A stretch of DNA of 60,447 bases from JBEKIK01 sp050013075 (GTDB lineage Bacteria; Planctomycetota; Planctomycetia; Pirellulales; Thermoguttaceae), in the NCBI GenBank assembly GCA_050013075.1, contig JBEKFZ010000014.1:1-60447 (forward strand), given 5' to 3'. Made by a program: the position numbers and the translations under genes. Below, one piece after another: positions 18,085 to 26,543 of this stretch (position 1 is the first letter of the stretch; every line of letters begins with the position of its first letter). Under the pieces are notes generated by a model, which was not told the origin of the DNA, did not search any database, and saw only the letters and a list, made by a program, of their open reading frames with translations.

Positions 18085-18371
18085 CCTTAACTCCTTATTT
18101 GGAAAGGAGATGCGATTTCCCCCAAAAGGAGCGCAGACGAGTATTGCTTCGCTTGCTAAAATAGACGCATATAATAAACAATGTCGAGGGACGGGCCTCG
18201 ACGCCGGTGCCGACCGGAATATCGGTTTCTCCCTTCAGGCGGTGGTTGCGATCGTACGTTGTTGGTCGAGCGACCCTAAGAGCGGCCGGGAAAAAACCCG
18301 ACCGGGCAGTTATCGTAGCATTTCTGTCGTGCCAGCCGCCATTGCTTGTTTCCATTCCAGCCGTTTGTATT
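18085..18371. other. Structured leader-like region before rpe
   Basis: 287 bp, GC-rich in its second half, with several small stems: GTCGAGG/CCTCGAC (18183-18202), ACCG/CGGT around 18215-18230, and CCGGG/CCCG pairs around 18293-18306. It is not one of the dispersed repeat families. A structured 5' leader or small RNA is possible. Nothing recognisable as a known riboswitch was seen. Confidence 0.35.
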
Positions 18372-19076
18372 ATGTTTTTTTCAAGGATGCTCACTGATCT
18401 CCGCAACGCGGCCCCGCTGGTGAATCCGTCGTTGTTGTCGTGCGACTTTGCCCATCTTGATGAAGAAATCCGCCGACTGGAACTCGCGGGCGCGAAGATC
18501 CTGCACCTGGACATAATGGACGGCCATTTCGTGCCCAACCTGAGCATCGGGATCCCGGTGGTCGAGGCCGTCCGCCGCTCGACCGATCTGCCCCTGGACG
18601 TGCATCTGATGCTCTCCGAGCCTGCGCGGTACATCCATGCCTTCCGCCGCGCCGGCGCCGATCTGTTGACTATCCACATCGAGGCCGTGCCAAATCCCCG
18701 CCCCCTGTTGGACGAAATCCACCAACTTGGCGCGGCGGCCGGAATTTCACTGAATCCGATCACTCCGGTTTCCGCGCTGGAAGGCTGCCTCGATCTGTGC
18801 GACCTGATATTAGTGATGAGCGTTATGCCGGGTTTCGGCGGCCAGGAGTTCAATCCGGTTACATTGGAAAAATTGCGGCATCTGCGGGAGATGACCGATC
18901 CTGCTGTGTTGCTTTCCGTAGATGGCGGCATTGGGCACGATACCATCGGCGATTGTTCGCGGGCAGGCGCCGATTTATTGGTCACCGGTTCAGCATTGTT
19001 TTCCCAGGAAGATTACGGCAGATTTATTGAAGAGATGACCGCCTTGGCAATATCCGCGAAAAATGTACACGTATAA
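18372..19076 (+). CDS. rpe: Ribulose-phosphate 3-epimerase
   Basis: This enzyme interconverts ribulose 5-phosphate and xylulose 5-phosphate in the pentose phosphate pathway. The TIM-barrel motifs are all present: VNPSLLSCDFAHLDEEIRRL, LHLDIMDGHFVPN (metal-binding His and Asp), VHLMLSEPARYI, SLNPITPV, LVMSVMPGFGGQEF, LSVDGGI and GADLLVTGSALF. ATG 18372 gives 234 residues. ATG 18387 is an equally possible start, and neither has a clear ribosome binding site. A longer open frame upstream is not supported by homology. A GGGGACTGTCCC hairpin follows the stop. Confidence 0.92.
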   Translation: MFFSRMLTDLRNAAPLVNPSLLSCDFAHLDEEIRRLELAGAKILHLDIMDGHFVPNLSIGIPVVEAVRRSTDLPLDVHLMLSEPARYIHAFRRAGADLLTIHIEAVPNPRPLLDEIHQLGAAAGISLNPITPVSALEGCLDLCDLILVMSVMPGFGGQEFNPVTLEKLRHLREMTDPAVLLSVDGGIGHDTIGDCSRAGADLLVTGSALFSQEDYGRFIEEMTALAISAKNVHV

Positions 19077-19082
19077 TAAGTT

Positions 19083-19118
19083 GGGGACTGTCCCGATTTT
19101 TGCCGGGGGACTGTCCCC
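19083..19118. repeat. GGGGACTGTCCC family (R2), intergenic copy
   Basis: GGGGACTGTCCC, a short spacer ATTTTTGCC, then GGGGGACTGTCCCC, seven bases after the rpe stop. Position after the gene could let it act as a transcript end or stabiliser, but there is no T tract of note. The same unit is found inside two coding genes in this window. Confidence 0.85.
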
Positions 19119-19145
19119 TTTAAAGAGAGGAAATTGTAGCCAGAA

Positions 19146-19727
19146 ATGTTAAAAATCGCGCTTATCCGTCCCGGAACCACCGACTATGATTTGCAGGAGC
19201 GGATTCAAGGAACGTTAGACATCCCCTTAAACGAGCAAGGCCTGGCCGAAGCGGCCCAGGCGGCCGAGGAATTGCGCGACAAGGGTTTGGAAGTAATCTA
19301 TGCACCGCCCAGCGAGCCGGCCTTTCGCACTGCGCAAACCATTTCCGAAAACTTGGACATAAAGATGCGAAAACTCGATCGCCTGCAAAACCTCAATTAC
19401 GGACTATGGCAGGGAATGTTGATCAAGGACGTGCGTCGGAAGCAGCCCAAGGTTTATCGTCAATGGCAGGAGCAACCGGAACACGTCTGCCCGCCCGAGG
19501 GTGAAATGCTCGAGGCGGCCGACCAGCGCGTCCGCTTAGCCATGATGAAATTGCTAAAACGCCACAAGGACGGTATGATTGGCGTCTGCGTGCCCGAGCC
19601 GCTGCTTAGTCTGGTGCGCCGTTTTATCGCCCATGGTGAATTGGGCGATTTGTGGAAGCCCACCAACGGCCACAGCCGCGTGGAAATCCTACAAGTCGAG
19701 CCGGAAGAAGTTCTTGTTAAAGGATGA
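19146..19727 (+). CDS. Histidine-phosphatase-fold protein lacking catalytic residues
   Basis: A 193-residue phosphoglycerate-mutase-fold protein. The framework is clear: LIRPGTTDYDLQERIQGTLD, PLNEQGLAEAAQAAEEL, RTAQTI, LNYGLWQGM and a C-terminal strand pattern. The essential residues are changed. The RHG motif is RPG (Pro9 in place of the phosphorylated His), the second His region reads VCVPEPLL in place of VSHG, and the acid donor of the L-E---G--EG motif is absent (LQNLNYGLWQG). It should therefore not act as a normal phosphatase or mutase. A binding or regulatory role is inferred. It lies between rpe and accD. Confidence 0.85.
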   Translation: MLKIALIRPGTTDYDLQERIQGTLDIPLNEQGLAEAAQAAEELRDKGLEVIYAPPSEPAFRTAQTISENLDIKMRKLDRLQNLNYGLWQGMLIKDVRRKQPKVYRQWQEQPEHVCPPEGEMLEAADQRVRLAMMKLLKRHKDGMIGVCVPEPLLSLVRRFIAHGELGDLWKPTNGHSRVEILQVEPEEVLVKG

Positions 19728-19840
19728 GGGATGAGGGATGAAAAAATGATGAATGCTGAATGCTAAATGATGAATTCAAAAAACTGTAAACTGTATACTG
19801 ACAACTGTAAACCATCTACCATTCAGCCTGTTTCCTGACA

Positions 19841-20692
19841 ATGCCATCTAACGCACCAGATGCCGGCAGTTGGCGGAATTTGATCAAGCGTCCCAAGCGC
19901 GGCGTGCCCGAAGGATTGTGGAAACGCTGTCCCGGGTGCCAGCAAACCATCTTCCGCAAAGAAGCGGAAAAACGCCTCGGGGTCTGTCCCGAGTGCGATT
20001 ACCACTGGTACGTGTCTGCCCAAGAGCGCATCAAACAAGTTCTGGACGAGGGCACATTCGACGAGTGGGATGCCGACTTGCAATCGACCGATCCGCTGGG
20101 CTTCGTGGACAAAATACCATATCCGCAGCGGCTTGAAGAGGAACAACAGCGCACCGGGCTTAAGGAAGCGGCCGTGGTGGGCACGGGCATGATCCGCGCC
20201 CGCCGGGTGGCCTTCGGTGTGACCGATTCCTCTTTCATCATGGGCAGCATGGGCTCGGTGGTGGGCGAAAAACTCACCCGCACCATCGAACGGGCAACCC
20301 AACAACAACTGCCGCTGATTATCATCTCCGGCTCCGGCGGCGGGGCACGCATGCACGAAGGCATCTTGTCGCTAATGCAAATGGCCAAGGTCTCGGCGGC
20401 CCTGGCTCGCTTCGACCTGGCGGGCGGGCTGTTTATCTCCGTCTTGACCAACCCAACCATGGGCGGCGTGGCCGCCAGCTTCGCCTCGCTGGGCGACGTG
20501 ATCTTCGCCGAGCCTAGGGCACTTATCGGTTTCGCCGGCCCGCGGACTATCAAGGCCACCATCCGCATCGAACTGCCCAAGGGTTTTCAAACCAGCGAAT
20601 TTCTCCTGGAACACGGTTTTATCGACCGCATCGTTCGGCGCAAGGATCTAAAAAGCGAACTGGCAAGGACCATCGATTATTGCGGTAAATAG
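19841..20692 (+). CDS. accD: AccD, acetyl-CoA carboxylase carboxyltransferase beta subunit
   Basis: AccD is the beta subunit of the carboxyltransferase that forms malonyl-CoA, the first step of fatty acid synthesis. The N-terminal zinc ribbon is intact (Cys30, Cys33, Cys49, Cys52 in CPGC and CPEC). Crotonase-fold motifs follow: GMGSVVGEK, LIIISGSGGGARMHEGILSL, LTNPTMGGVAASFA, DVIFAEPRALIGFAGPR, and LPKGFQTSEFLLEHGFID. At 283 residues the length is normal. The accA partner is not in this window. A short repeat-rich gap (TGAATGCTGAATGC, AACTGTATACTGA) separates it from the preceding gene. Confidence 0.96.
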   Translation: MPSNAPDAGSWRNLIKRPKRGVPEGLWKRCPGCQQTIFRKEAEKRLGVCPECDYHWYVSAQERIKQVLDEGTFDEWDADLQSTDPLGFVDKIPYPQRLEEEQQRTGLKEAAVVGTGMIRARRVAFGVTDSSFIMGSMGSVVGEKLTRTIERATQQQLPLIIISGSGGGARMHEGILSLMQMAKVSAALARFDLAGGLFISVLTNPTMGGVAASFASLGDVIFAEPRALIGFAGPRTIKATIRIELPKGFQTSEFLLEHGFIDRIVRRKDLKSELARTIDYCGK

Positions 20693-21475
20693 TGGTTAGT
20701 GGTTAGTGGGCAGGGTTCAGAGTTCAGGGTTCAGGGTTCAGGAGGCCGGACATTCTTGTCTGGCTCCGGGTTCGGGGTGTATGAGAAAGGGGAGGTTTTT
20801 TCTTGAGGGGGTTTGGAATTGTTTCCGGGATACGGAGAAAACGGATTTACCGGATTGTGGGCGGGGGTTAAGGGGTTGGAAAATAAGGGGTTATGATGCC
20901 GCTTTTTTAGGCATTTTAGTGCTTAAAAAATATCAGTGAAAAGACTGCGGTTATGGTGCGCGCAAATGTATTGCGGGATAAGGAGTTGGAATTTTTCCAC
21001 AGGCGAATTTTGGAAATGAATTATTTCTGAAAAGTCAGAATTTGAGTTTTCAGAAAAACCACATGGGGGGCTGGAAGCAAGTTGTTGTGTAAATGGGAGA
21101 TGCGGAAAGTGATGGGGGCAAACACACTAGAAAAAAGTTGCAAGCGAGGAAATTCATATTCGAGCATTTTTGGTATTTTCGGGCATTTTTCCTTGTTTTT
21201 GGCTGAAGTGATTTTTCATGAAAAAGGGCGATTGTTGGACGGGCTATGCCCAGAGGTGGCAGAAGAAAGGCTGGAGACCGGAGGCTGGAGGACAGAAGGA
21301 TCTACCACGGAGGGCACGAAGGACGCGAAGGGAAGGATGAAGGATGAAGGATGAAGGATGAAGGATGAATAAAAGTGGGCGGTGGGCAGTGGGCAGTGGG
21401 CGGTGTACAATCAGCAGAAATACACTGCTGGACAAGCCAGCAGTGGCACCTTCGTGCAACAGTGGAGATAGAAAT
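20693..21475. other. Repeat-filled intergenic region before the nuclease-RM pair
   Basis: 783 bp with no credible gene. It holds TTCAGGGTTCAGG tandem repeats (20711-20742), the GCCGGACATTCTTGTCTGGC palindrome (20740-20764), an AT-rich stretch (20930-21220), ATGAAGGATGAAGG tandem repeats (21336-21368) and GTGGGCAGTGGGCAG repeats (21375-21403). The change to AT-rich sequence marks the entry into the restriction region and may be the edge of acquired DNA. Confidence 0.55.
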
Positions 21476-22771
21476 ATGAGCAGCACGGAAATCGAGATTC
21501 TACCTGATGGAATCATAATCCACGATCTAGAGATACAAAGATCTGAGGTGGCAGAATTCCTTCGTCCATTAACGGAACCAGAACGTGAATCTACTGTCAT
21601 TCGCGCAGTAGAAATTGGAATCTTATCGCTTGAAAGAGCAAGATCAGGCCAGGACCTTGAGTTCGTTAGACGCCAAATCGATTCTTTGATGGCAGATGTC
21701 CAGAAGACTGTTTCGAAGATACCGGCAGAAATTCAGAAATTATTGATTGAAAAGATTGGCACGGAAAATGGTCAAGTTTTGTATCCTATCCAAAGACTTG
21801 TTAATAATGTCTCAACAGCCGCCAACGACAAATTAGGGGAAGTACGGCAACTACTTTTGCAGGAGATAGACCCAAGCAAAGACACATCAACGTTGTCAAG
21901 GGCACTCCGAAAGATCGCTGAAATCTTGGACCCTAAGCGATCTGACTCCATCCAAGGATCTCTAGAACTAGCTATCAGAAATGTCACCGCCAATGATGGG
22001 ATTCTTTCTCAAACGGTCAAAACGGTAGTGGCAGACGCGGTGAGACCTCTTGCAGAACGGGTTGATAAGCTTACGCTCGAGTTTCGCGGTGAAAAGGCGG
22101 CCGAAGAGGCATTGGCTCAGACAACTGCAAAGGGTTTGCCCTATGAAGAGGAAACCGTCACTCGTCTCCAGACCTGGGCGCAACCAATTGGCGCCGAAAT
22201 AGAATACGTAGGACCAGACAATAAGCCCGGCGACATCACGGTAAAGATTAAAGACCTAACTGATGGATCATCACAATTGCTTTTCGTAATTGAAGTACGG
22301 GATAGGCAGACGGCAAAAGGACGGAAAGCCATCTCGGAAGATCTATCGACTGCGATGGCTGAACGCAAAGCAAACGCCGCCATATATCTCAGCCGTAATC
22401 GGGATGGTCTGGGAAAAGAAATCGGAGAGTGGGCGGAGGGAGTATGCGACCGTGGATCATGGATTGCATGCACAGACGAGCACCTAATAACAGCAGTACG
22501 TTTCCTGCTCATCCAGTGGGGTATTGCTCGCAAGAGGGCAGTAACACCGACCTTGGATGCCTCAGCGGTCCATGCTCAGATGCAACGGATCAGAACAGCA
22601 CTTGCACGAGTGAAGAATATTAATACAAAGGCTACTGCTGTTCATGCCAGTGCCGATGAGATTCAGAGTGAAGCGAATCTTTTACGCGACGAAGTGAGAG
22701 GGGCACTTTCTGACTTGGAGGAATTGCTTCGCCTCAAACTGATTGAAGAATCAGCGAACACCACCCAATAG
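21476..22771 (+). CDS. Coiled-coil protein with PD-(D/E)XK-like nuclease domain
   Basis: A 431-residue protein not assigned to a named family with certainty. Residues 60-215 are long helices likely to form coiled coils (ERARSGQDLEFVRRQIDSLM, RVDKLTLEFRGEKAAEEALA). Residues about 220-330 resemble the nuclease half of DUF2130/RmuC-like proteins: GLPYEEETVTRLQTWA, then NKPGDITVKI with Asp253, and FVIEVRDRQ with Glu273-Val-Arg275 in place of the usual E-x-K. The C-terminal 70 residues are helical again. It ends 95 bp before a restriction-methylation gene on the same strand, so a defence role is inferred. The upstream extension of the frame runs through repeats, so ATG 21476 is chosen. Confidence 0.6.
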   Translation: MSSTEIEILPDGIIIHDLEIQRSEVAEFLRPLTEPERESTVIRAVEIGILSLERARSGQDLEFVRRQIDSLMADVQKTVSKIPAEIQKLLIEKIGTENGQVLYPIQRLVNNVSTAANDKLGEVRQLLLQEIDPSKDTSTLSRALRKIAEILDPKRSDSIQGSLELAIRNVTANDGILSQTVKTVVADAVRPLAERVDKLTLEFRGEKAAEEALAQTTAKGLPYEEETVTRLQTWAQPIGAEIEYVGPDNKPGDITVKIKDLTDGSSQLLFVIEVRDRQTAKGRKAISEDLSTAMAERKANAAIYLSRNRDGLGKEIGEWAEGVCDRGSWIACTDEHLITAVRFLLIQWGIARKRAVTPTLDASAVHAQMQRIRTALARVKNINTKATAVHASADEIQSEANLLRDEVRGALSDLEELLRLKLIEESANTTQ

Positions 22772-22866
22772 ACCGCACGGGTGCAACTACTGGATTGTAC
22801 ATCAGTGTAGTAGCGGGGTAGAATATCGGACATGGAAAGAGAGCAACCTCAATGTAGTTAGCCAAT

Positions 22867-25800
22867 ATGGGTAACCACGTGATCAAGCCAACTCACAAGG
22901 CAATCAAAAGCTATTATAAGGCTCTTGAAGCGTATGCGCATCAGGACGTGGGTCACGAATTGGCGGTGCGTTCAGCATTCCAGAATCTTCTGGACGAGAC
23001 AGGCCGATCCTTCGGCTGGACGCTTATTCCTGAGCTTTCCGAAAAGGCGAAAGGCAAAACGGTCCGTCCTGATGGTACGTTCCGCGACGATTATTACATG
23101 ACGCGGGGTCACTGGGAGGCTAAGGATACCCTGGATCGCCTGGAAACTGAGATTCAAAAGAAAATCGCTAAGGGCTACCCTCTTTTCAACATCATCTTCG
23201 AGGATACACGCGAGGGCTATTTGTATCGGGATGGCCAACTGGCGAAGAAGGCCAACCTCACCCGGCCGCAGTCCTTGGCCGATCTGTTGAACGAATTTTT
23301 CTCGTACACTCAGCCGGCCCATGAGGACTTTAGCAAGGCCATTGGAGAATTTCAGGAGCGGGTGCCCGATCTGGCCCGGGGGCTGGTCGAGAAGATCCAG
23401 GAGGCCCATAAGAGCAATCCCCGCTTTATCGAGGCATTCGAGAAGTTTTACGAGTTGTGCCGGAATTCGCTTAATCCGAACCTCCGCGTCGAGGCGGTGG
23501 ATGAGATGCTCGTACAGCACTTGCTCACGGAGCGGCTGATCCGGCGGATCTTCGACAACCAGGATTTTACGCGCCGCAATGTCATCGCCGCCGAAGTGGA
23601 AAAGGTGATCGACGCACTGGTGAGTAAATCTTTCAACCGGCACGAGTTTCTCAAATCGCTTGACCGTTTTTACATGGCCATCGAGTCGGCCGCGGAAACA
23701 ATTGAAAGTTTCGCCGAGAAACAGCACTTTTTGAATTCAGTCTATGAGCGATTTTTCCAGGGCTATTCGGTCAAGGTGGCCGACACGCATGGGATCGTTT
23801 ACACGCCTCAAGAGATCGTCGATTTCATGTGCGCCAGCGTGGCCGAAGTGCTAGAAACCGAATTTGGCAAGACATTGGGTGATAAGGAGGTCAATATTCT
23901 CGACCCGTGTACAGGCACGGGCAATTTCATTGTCAACCTAATCCGCCGCATCCCCAAGAAGGACCTGCCGCACATGTACCAAGGGCAACTATTCGCTAAC
24001 GAAGTTATGCTACTGCCCTATTATATTGCCGCATTGAACATCGAGCACGCATATTATGAGCGAACGGGAAATTATGAACCCTTCGAAGGGATGTGTTTCG
24101 TCGATACACTGGATTTAGCCAAAGGCCAACAAAGCGCGTTCGGCTTCATGACGGAAGAGAATGTTGTCCGCGTCGAACGAGAGCGTCAATCACCCATCAC
24201 GGTCATCATCGGCAACCCGCCTTACAATGCCTGGCAACTCAACGAAAACGATAACAACAAGAATCGCAAGTATGAGATCATCGACCGCCGGGTTAGCCAG
24301 ACCTACGCCAAAGACTCTAAGGCAAGTAATAAGAACGCCCTTTCCGACATGTACGTGAAGTTCTTCCGCTGGGCGGTCGACCGCCTCAACGGCCGCGACG
24401 GGATCATAGCGTTCGTGAGTAACAATAGCTTTGTCGATCAAATCGCATTTGATGGAATGCGCAAACACATGATGCAGGATTTCACACGCCTCTACCACCT
24501 GCATTTAGAAGGTAACGTGCGACACAATCCTAATCTATCAGGTACTGCATACAATGTGTTTGGCATCCAAGTGGGTGTAGGAATTACAATAGCCATTCGT
24601 TGCCAGCGGCACCAAGAACATCGCTTGTTATTACATCGAATTGAAAAATATTTGCGGCGTGAAAAAAAACTCGCCTGGCTTGTGCAACATGGATACTTGA
24701 AGGAAATCAAGTGGAAGACCCTGCAATTAGACAAAAAGAATAACTGGCTCACACCGGAACACACCGACGAGTTCGATAGATTTGTATCGCTGGGATGCAA
24801 GGAATCGAAGGCATCCCGAGACGAAACCTCTAAAACTATATTCAAAATCTATGGTCGCGGAGTGGCGACGTGTCGTGATGAATTTGTTTACAATTCATGT
24901 CGAAAAGATCTCGTTTATTGTGTGCAAAATCTTATCGAAAACTACAACTCCGAAGTTGACCGATTTATTCGCGTCGGCGGAAAAGCGAATTTGGATGATT
25001 TTGTTATATACGAAAAGATCAAATGGAGCCGTGATCTAAAAGCCGATTTGCAACGGGGCAGATATGGTGAATTCCAAGAGCAAAAAATTAGAAAGGCTTT
25101 ATATCGGCCTTTCAACCACAGATATCTCTTTTTCGACCGGATACTTAATGAAGAGGTATATGTTTTCCCACAAATATTCCCCACATCAACATGTGAGGAA
25201 GATAATCGAGTAATTGTAGTCAGTGATATTGGCTATCGCGCTCAAGCATTCAGTACGCTGATTGCAAATTCTATAGTTGACCTGCATGTTTGTGCGGGAC
25301 TCGATTCACATCAATGCTTCCCTTTCTACGTCTACGATGAAGACGGAAGCAATCGCCGGGAGAATATCACCGATTGGGCCTTAAAGCACTTTCGCGAGCA
25401 TTACGACGATAAGAAGATCACGAAATGGGATATTTTTTATTACGTTTATGGCATCCTGCACCATCCGGGCTATCGGGAGCGGTTTGCGGAGAACTTGAAA
25501 CGGGAATTGCCGCGGATTCCACTGGCAGCCGATTTCAAGGCATTTGTTAAGGCGGGCAAGGAACTCGCCCAGTTGCATCTTGATTATGAAAAGTTAGTGC
25601 CTTGGCCGCTTGAGTGGATCGAACCGCCCGACGTGCCGCTCTCCTACTGCGTGGAAGACAAGATGCGGTTGAGCAAAGACAAAACATCACTGAAAGTGAA
25701 TGATTCACTCACACTTTCAGGCATCCCGCCAGAAATATTCCGCTACCGGTTAGGCAACCGTTCCGCGCTGGATTGGGTCATCGACCAGTATCAAGTAAGT

Positions 25801-25941
25801 GACGACAAGCGGTCGGGAATCCATAGCGACCCCAACCGTCCCGATGATCCGGAGTACATAGTCCGTCTGGTAGGTCAAGTGGTACGCGTGAGTATCGAAA
25901 CAGTCAAGATCATCGACGCAATGCCAACAGAGTTAATGTAA
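22867..25941 (+). CDS. Type IIG/ISP-like restriction-methyltransferase, no helicase
   Basis: A 1,024-residue single-chain restriction-modification enzyme. The N-terminal region holds a PD-(D/E)XK-type site: VRPDGTFRDD (Pro68-Asp69) and GHWEAKDT (Glu84-Ala-Lys86). A helical spacer follows (150-300), then an N6-adenine methyltransferase core with motif I DPCTGTGNF (346-354) and motif IV IIGNPPY (450-453). The C-terminal 480 residues look like the target recognition part. Related type ISP enzymes have about 1,500 residues and a central helicase. Here none is seen, so the layout is closer to type IIG. Cleavage and modification in one chain are inferred. The start is ATG 22867; GTG and TTG alternatives are not needed. 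Confidence 0.85.
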   Translation: MGNHVIKPTHKAIKSYYKALEAYAHQDVGHELAVRSAFQNLLDETGRSFGWTLIPELSEKAKGKTVRPDGTFRDDYYMTRGHWEAKDTLDRLETEIQKKIAKGYPLFNIIFEDTREGYLYRDGQLAKKANLTRPQSLADLLNEFFSYTQPAHEDFSKAIGEFQERVPDLARGLVEKIQEAHKSNPRFIEAFEKFYELCRNSLNPNLRVEAVDEMLVQHLLTERLIRRIFDNQDFTRRNVIAAEVEKVIDALVSKSFNRHEFLKSLDRFYMAIESAAETIESFAEKQHFLNSVYERFFQGYSVKVADTHGIVYTPQEIVDFMCASVAEVLETEFGKTLGDKEVNILDPCTGTGNFIVNLIRRIPKKDLPHMYQGQLFANEVMLLPYYIAALNIEHAYYERTGNYEPFEGMCFVDTLDLAKGQQSAFGFMTEENVVRVERERQSPITVIIGNPPYNAWQLNENDNNKNRKYEIIDRRVSQTYAKDSKASNKNALSDMYVKFFRWAVDRLNGRDGIIAFVSNNSFVDQIAFDGMRKHMMQDFTRLYHLHLEGNVRHNPNLSGTAYNVFGIQVGVGITIAIRCQRHQEHRLLLHRIEKYLRREKKLAWLVQHGYLKEIKWKTLQLDKKNNWLTPEHTDEFDRFVSLGCKESKASRDETSKTIFKIYGRGVATCRDEFVYNSCRKDLVYCVQNLIENYNSEVDRFIRVGGKANLDDFVIYEKIKWSRDLKADLQRGRYGEFQEQKIRKALYRPFNHRYLFFDRILNEEVYVFPQIFPTSTCEEDNRVIVVSDIGYRAQAFSTLIANSIVDLHVCAGLDSHQCFPFYVYDEDGSNRRENITDWALKHFREHYDDKKITKWDIFYYVYGILHHPGYRERFAENLKRELPRIPLAADFKAFVKAGKELAQLHLDYEKLVPWPLEWIEPPDVPLSYCVEDKMRLSKDKTSLKVNDSLTLSGIPPEIFRYRLGNRSALDWVIDQYQVSDDKRSGIHSDPNRPDDPEYIVRLVGQVVRVSIETVKIIDAMPTELM

Positions 25942-26543
25942 AAATTCCAAGGAGTTCATAATCGATTAAAGAGGCGGGTAGATGGGCTGGTTGGTGGAAT
26001 GCTTGATTAGTGTAGATGGAGGAGGAGATTTCTTGCGGGGGTTAAAGTACGAAGTACGGGGTACGGAGTATAGAGTATGGAGAATCAACTTACGGGATAG
26101 AAGATTAGGGGGCTGAGTTTCACGCGGAGTGCAGTGGGCAGTTGAAAACAGGGGCTTTGCGGGCTTTTTCTCGCAAAAATATGGAATTCCGGTTGCTTTG
26201 GATGGTATATTAAATATAAGCGCGGCGTATGTAAAATATACATAGTTTCATTGCCCATTGGTCCACGATAAACCGGGCAATGAATTGCCCGGCCCTCACT
26301 GTCCGATATTCATGTTTTCCTTTGTTCTTTAATAATTCAGAGTGGGCAATAAATTGCCCACCCCATTAACAATTCAGAGTGGGCAATAAATTGCCCACCC
26401 CATTAACAATTCAGAGTGGGCAATGAATTGCCCACCCCATTAACAATTCAGAGTGGGCAATAAATTGCCCACCCCATTAACAATTCAGAGTGGGCAATAA
26501 ATTGCCCACCCCATTCTTTACACTATCCACTGTCCACTTATAT
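25942..26543. other. Intergenic region before the kinase, with hairpin array
   Basis: 602 bp. After filler repeats (GTACGAAGTACGGGGTACGG at about 26047-26066) there is an AT-rich stretch (26150-26270), a CGGGCAATGAATTGCCCGG palindrome (26273-26292) and then the 37-bp tandem array ending 29 bp before the kinase start. No gene is supported. Confidence 0.6.
26336..26515. repeat. Five-unit 37-bp tandem array of TGGGCAATAAATTGCCCA hairpins
   Basis: Units begin at 26336, 26373, 26410, 26447 and 26484, an exact 37-bp period. Each unit holds the palindrome GTGGGCAATAAATTGCCCAC and a constant linker CCCATTAACAATTCAGA. Only one base differs between units (GAATTG in the third). Because the linkers are constant, it is not a CRISPR array. 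It ends 29 bp before the kinase ATG. Confidence 0.95.

Noticed and set aside
20706..20939. Open frame of 77 codons after accD
   Set aside because: It begins in TTCAGGGTTCAGG repeats and has no recognisable domain or ribosome site.
26336..26515. CRISPR-like regular array of five 37-bp units
   Set aside because: The linkers between palindromes are identical, so there are no unique spacers, and no cas gene is in view. It is a plain tandem repeat.
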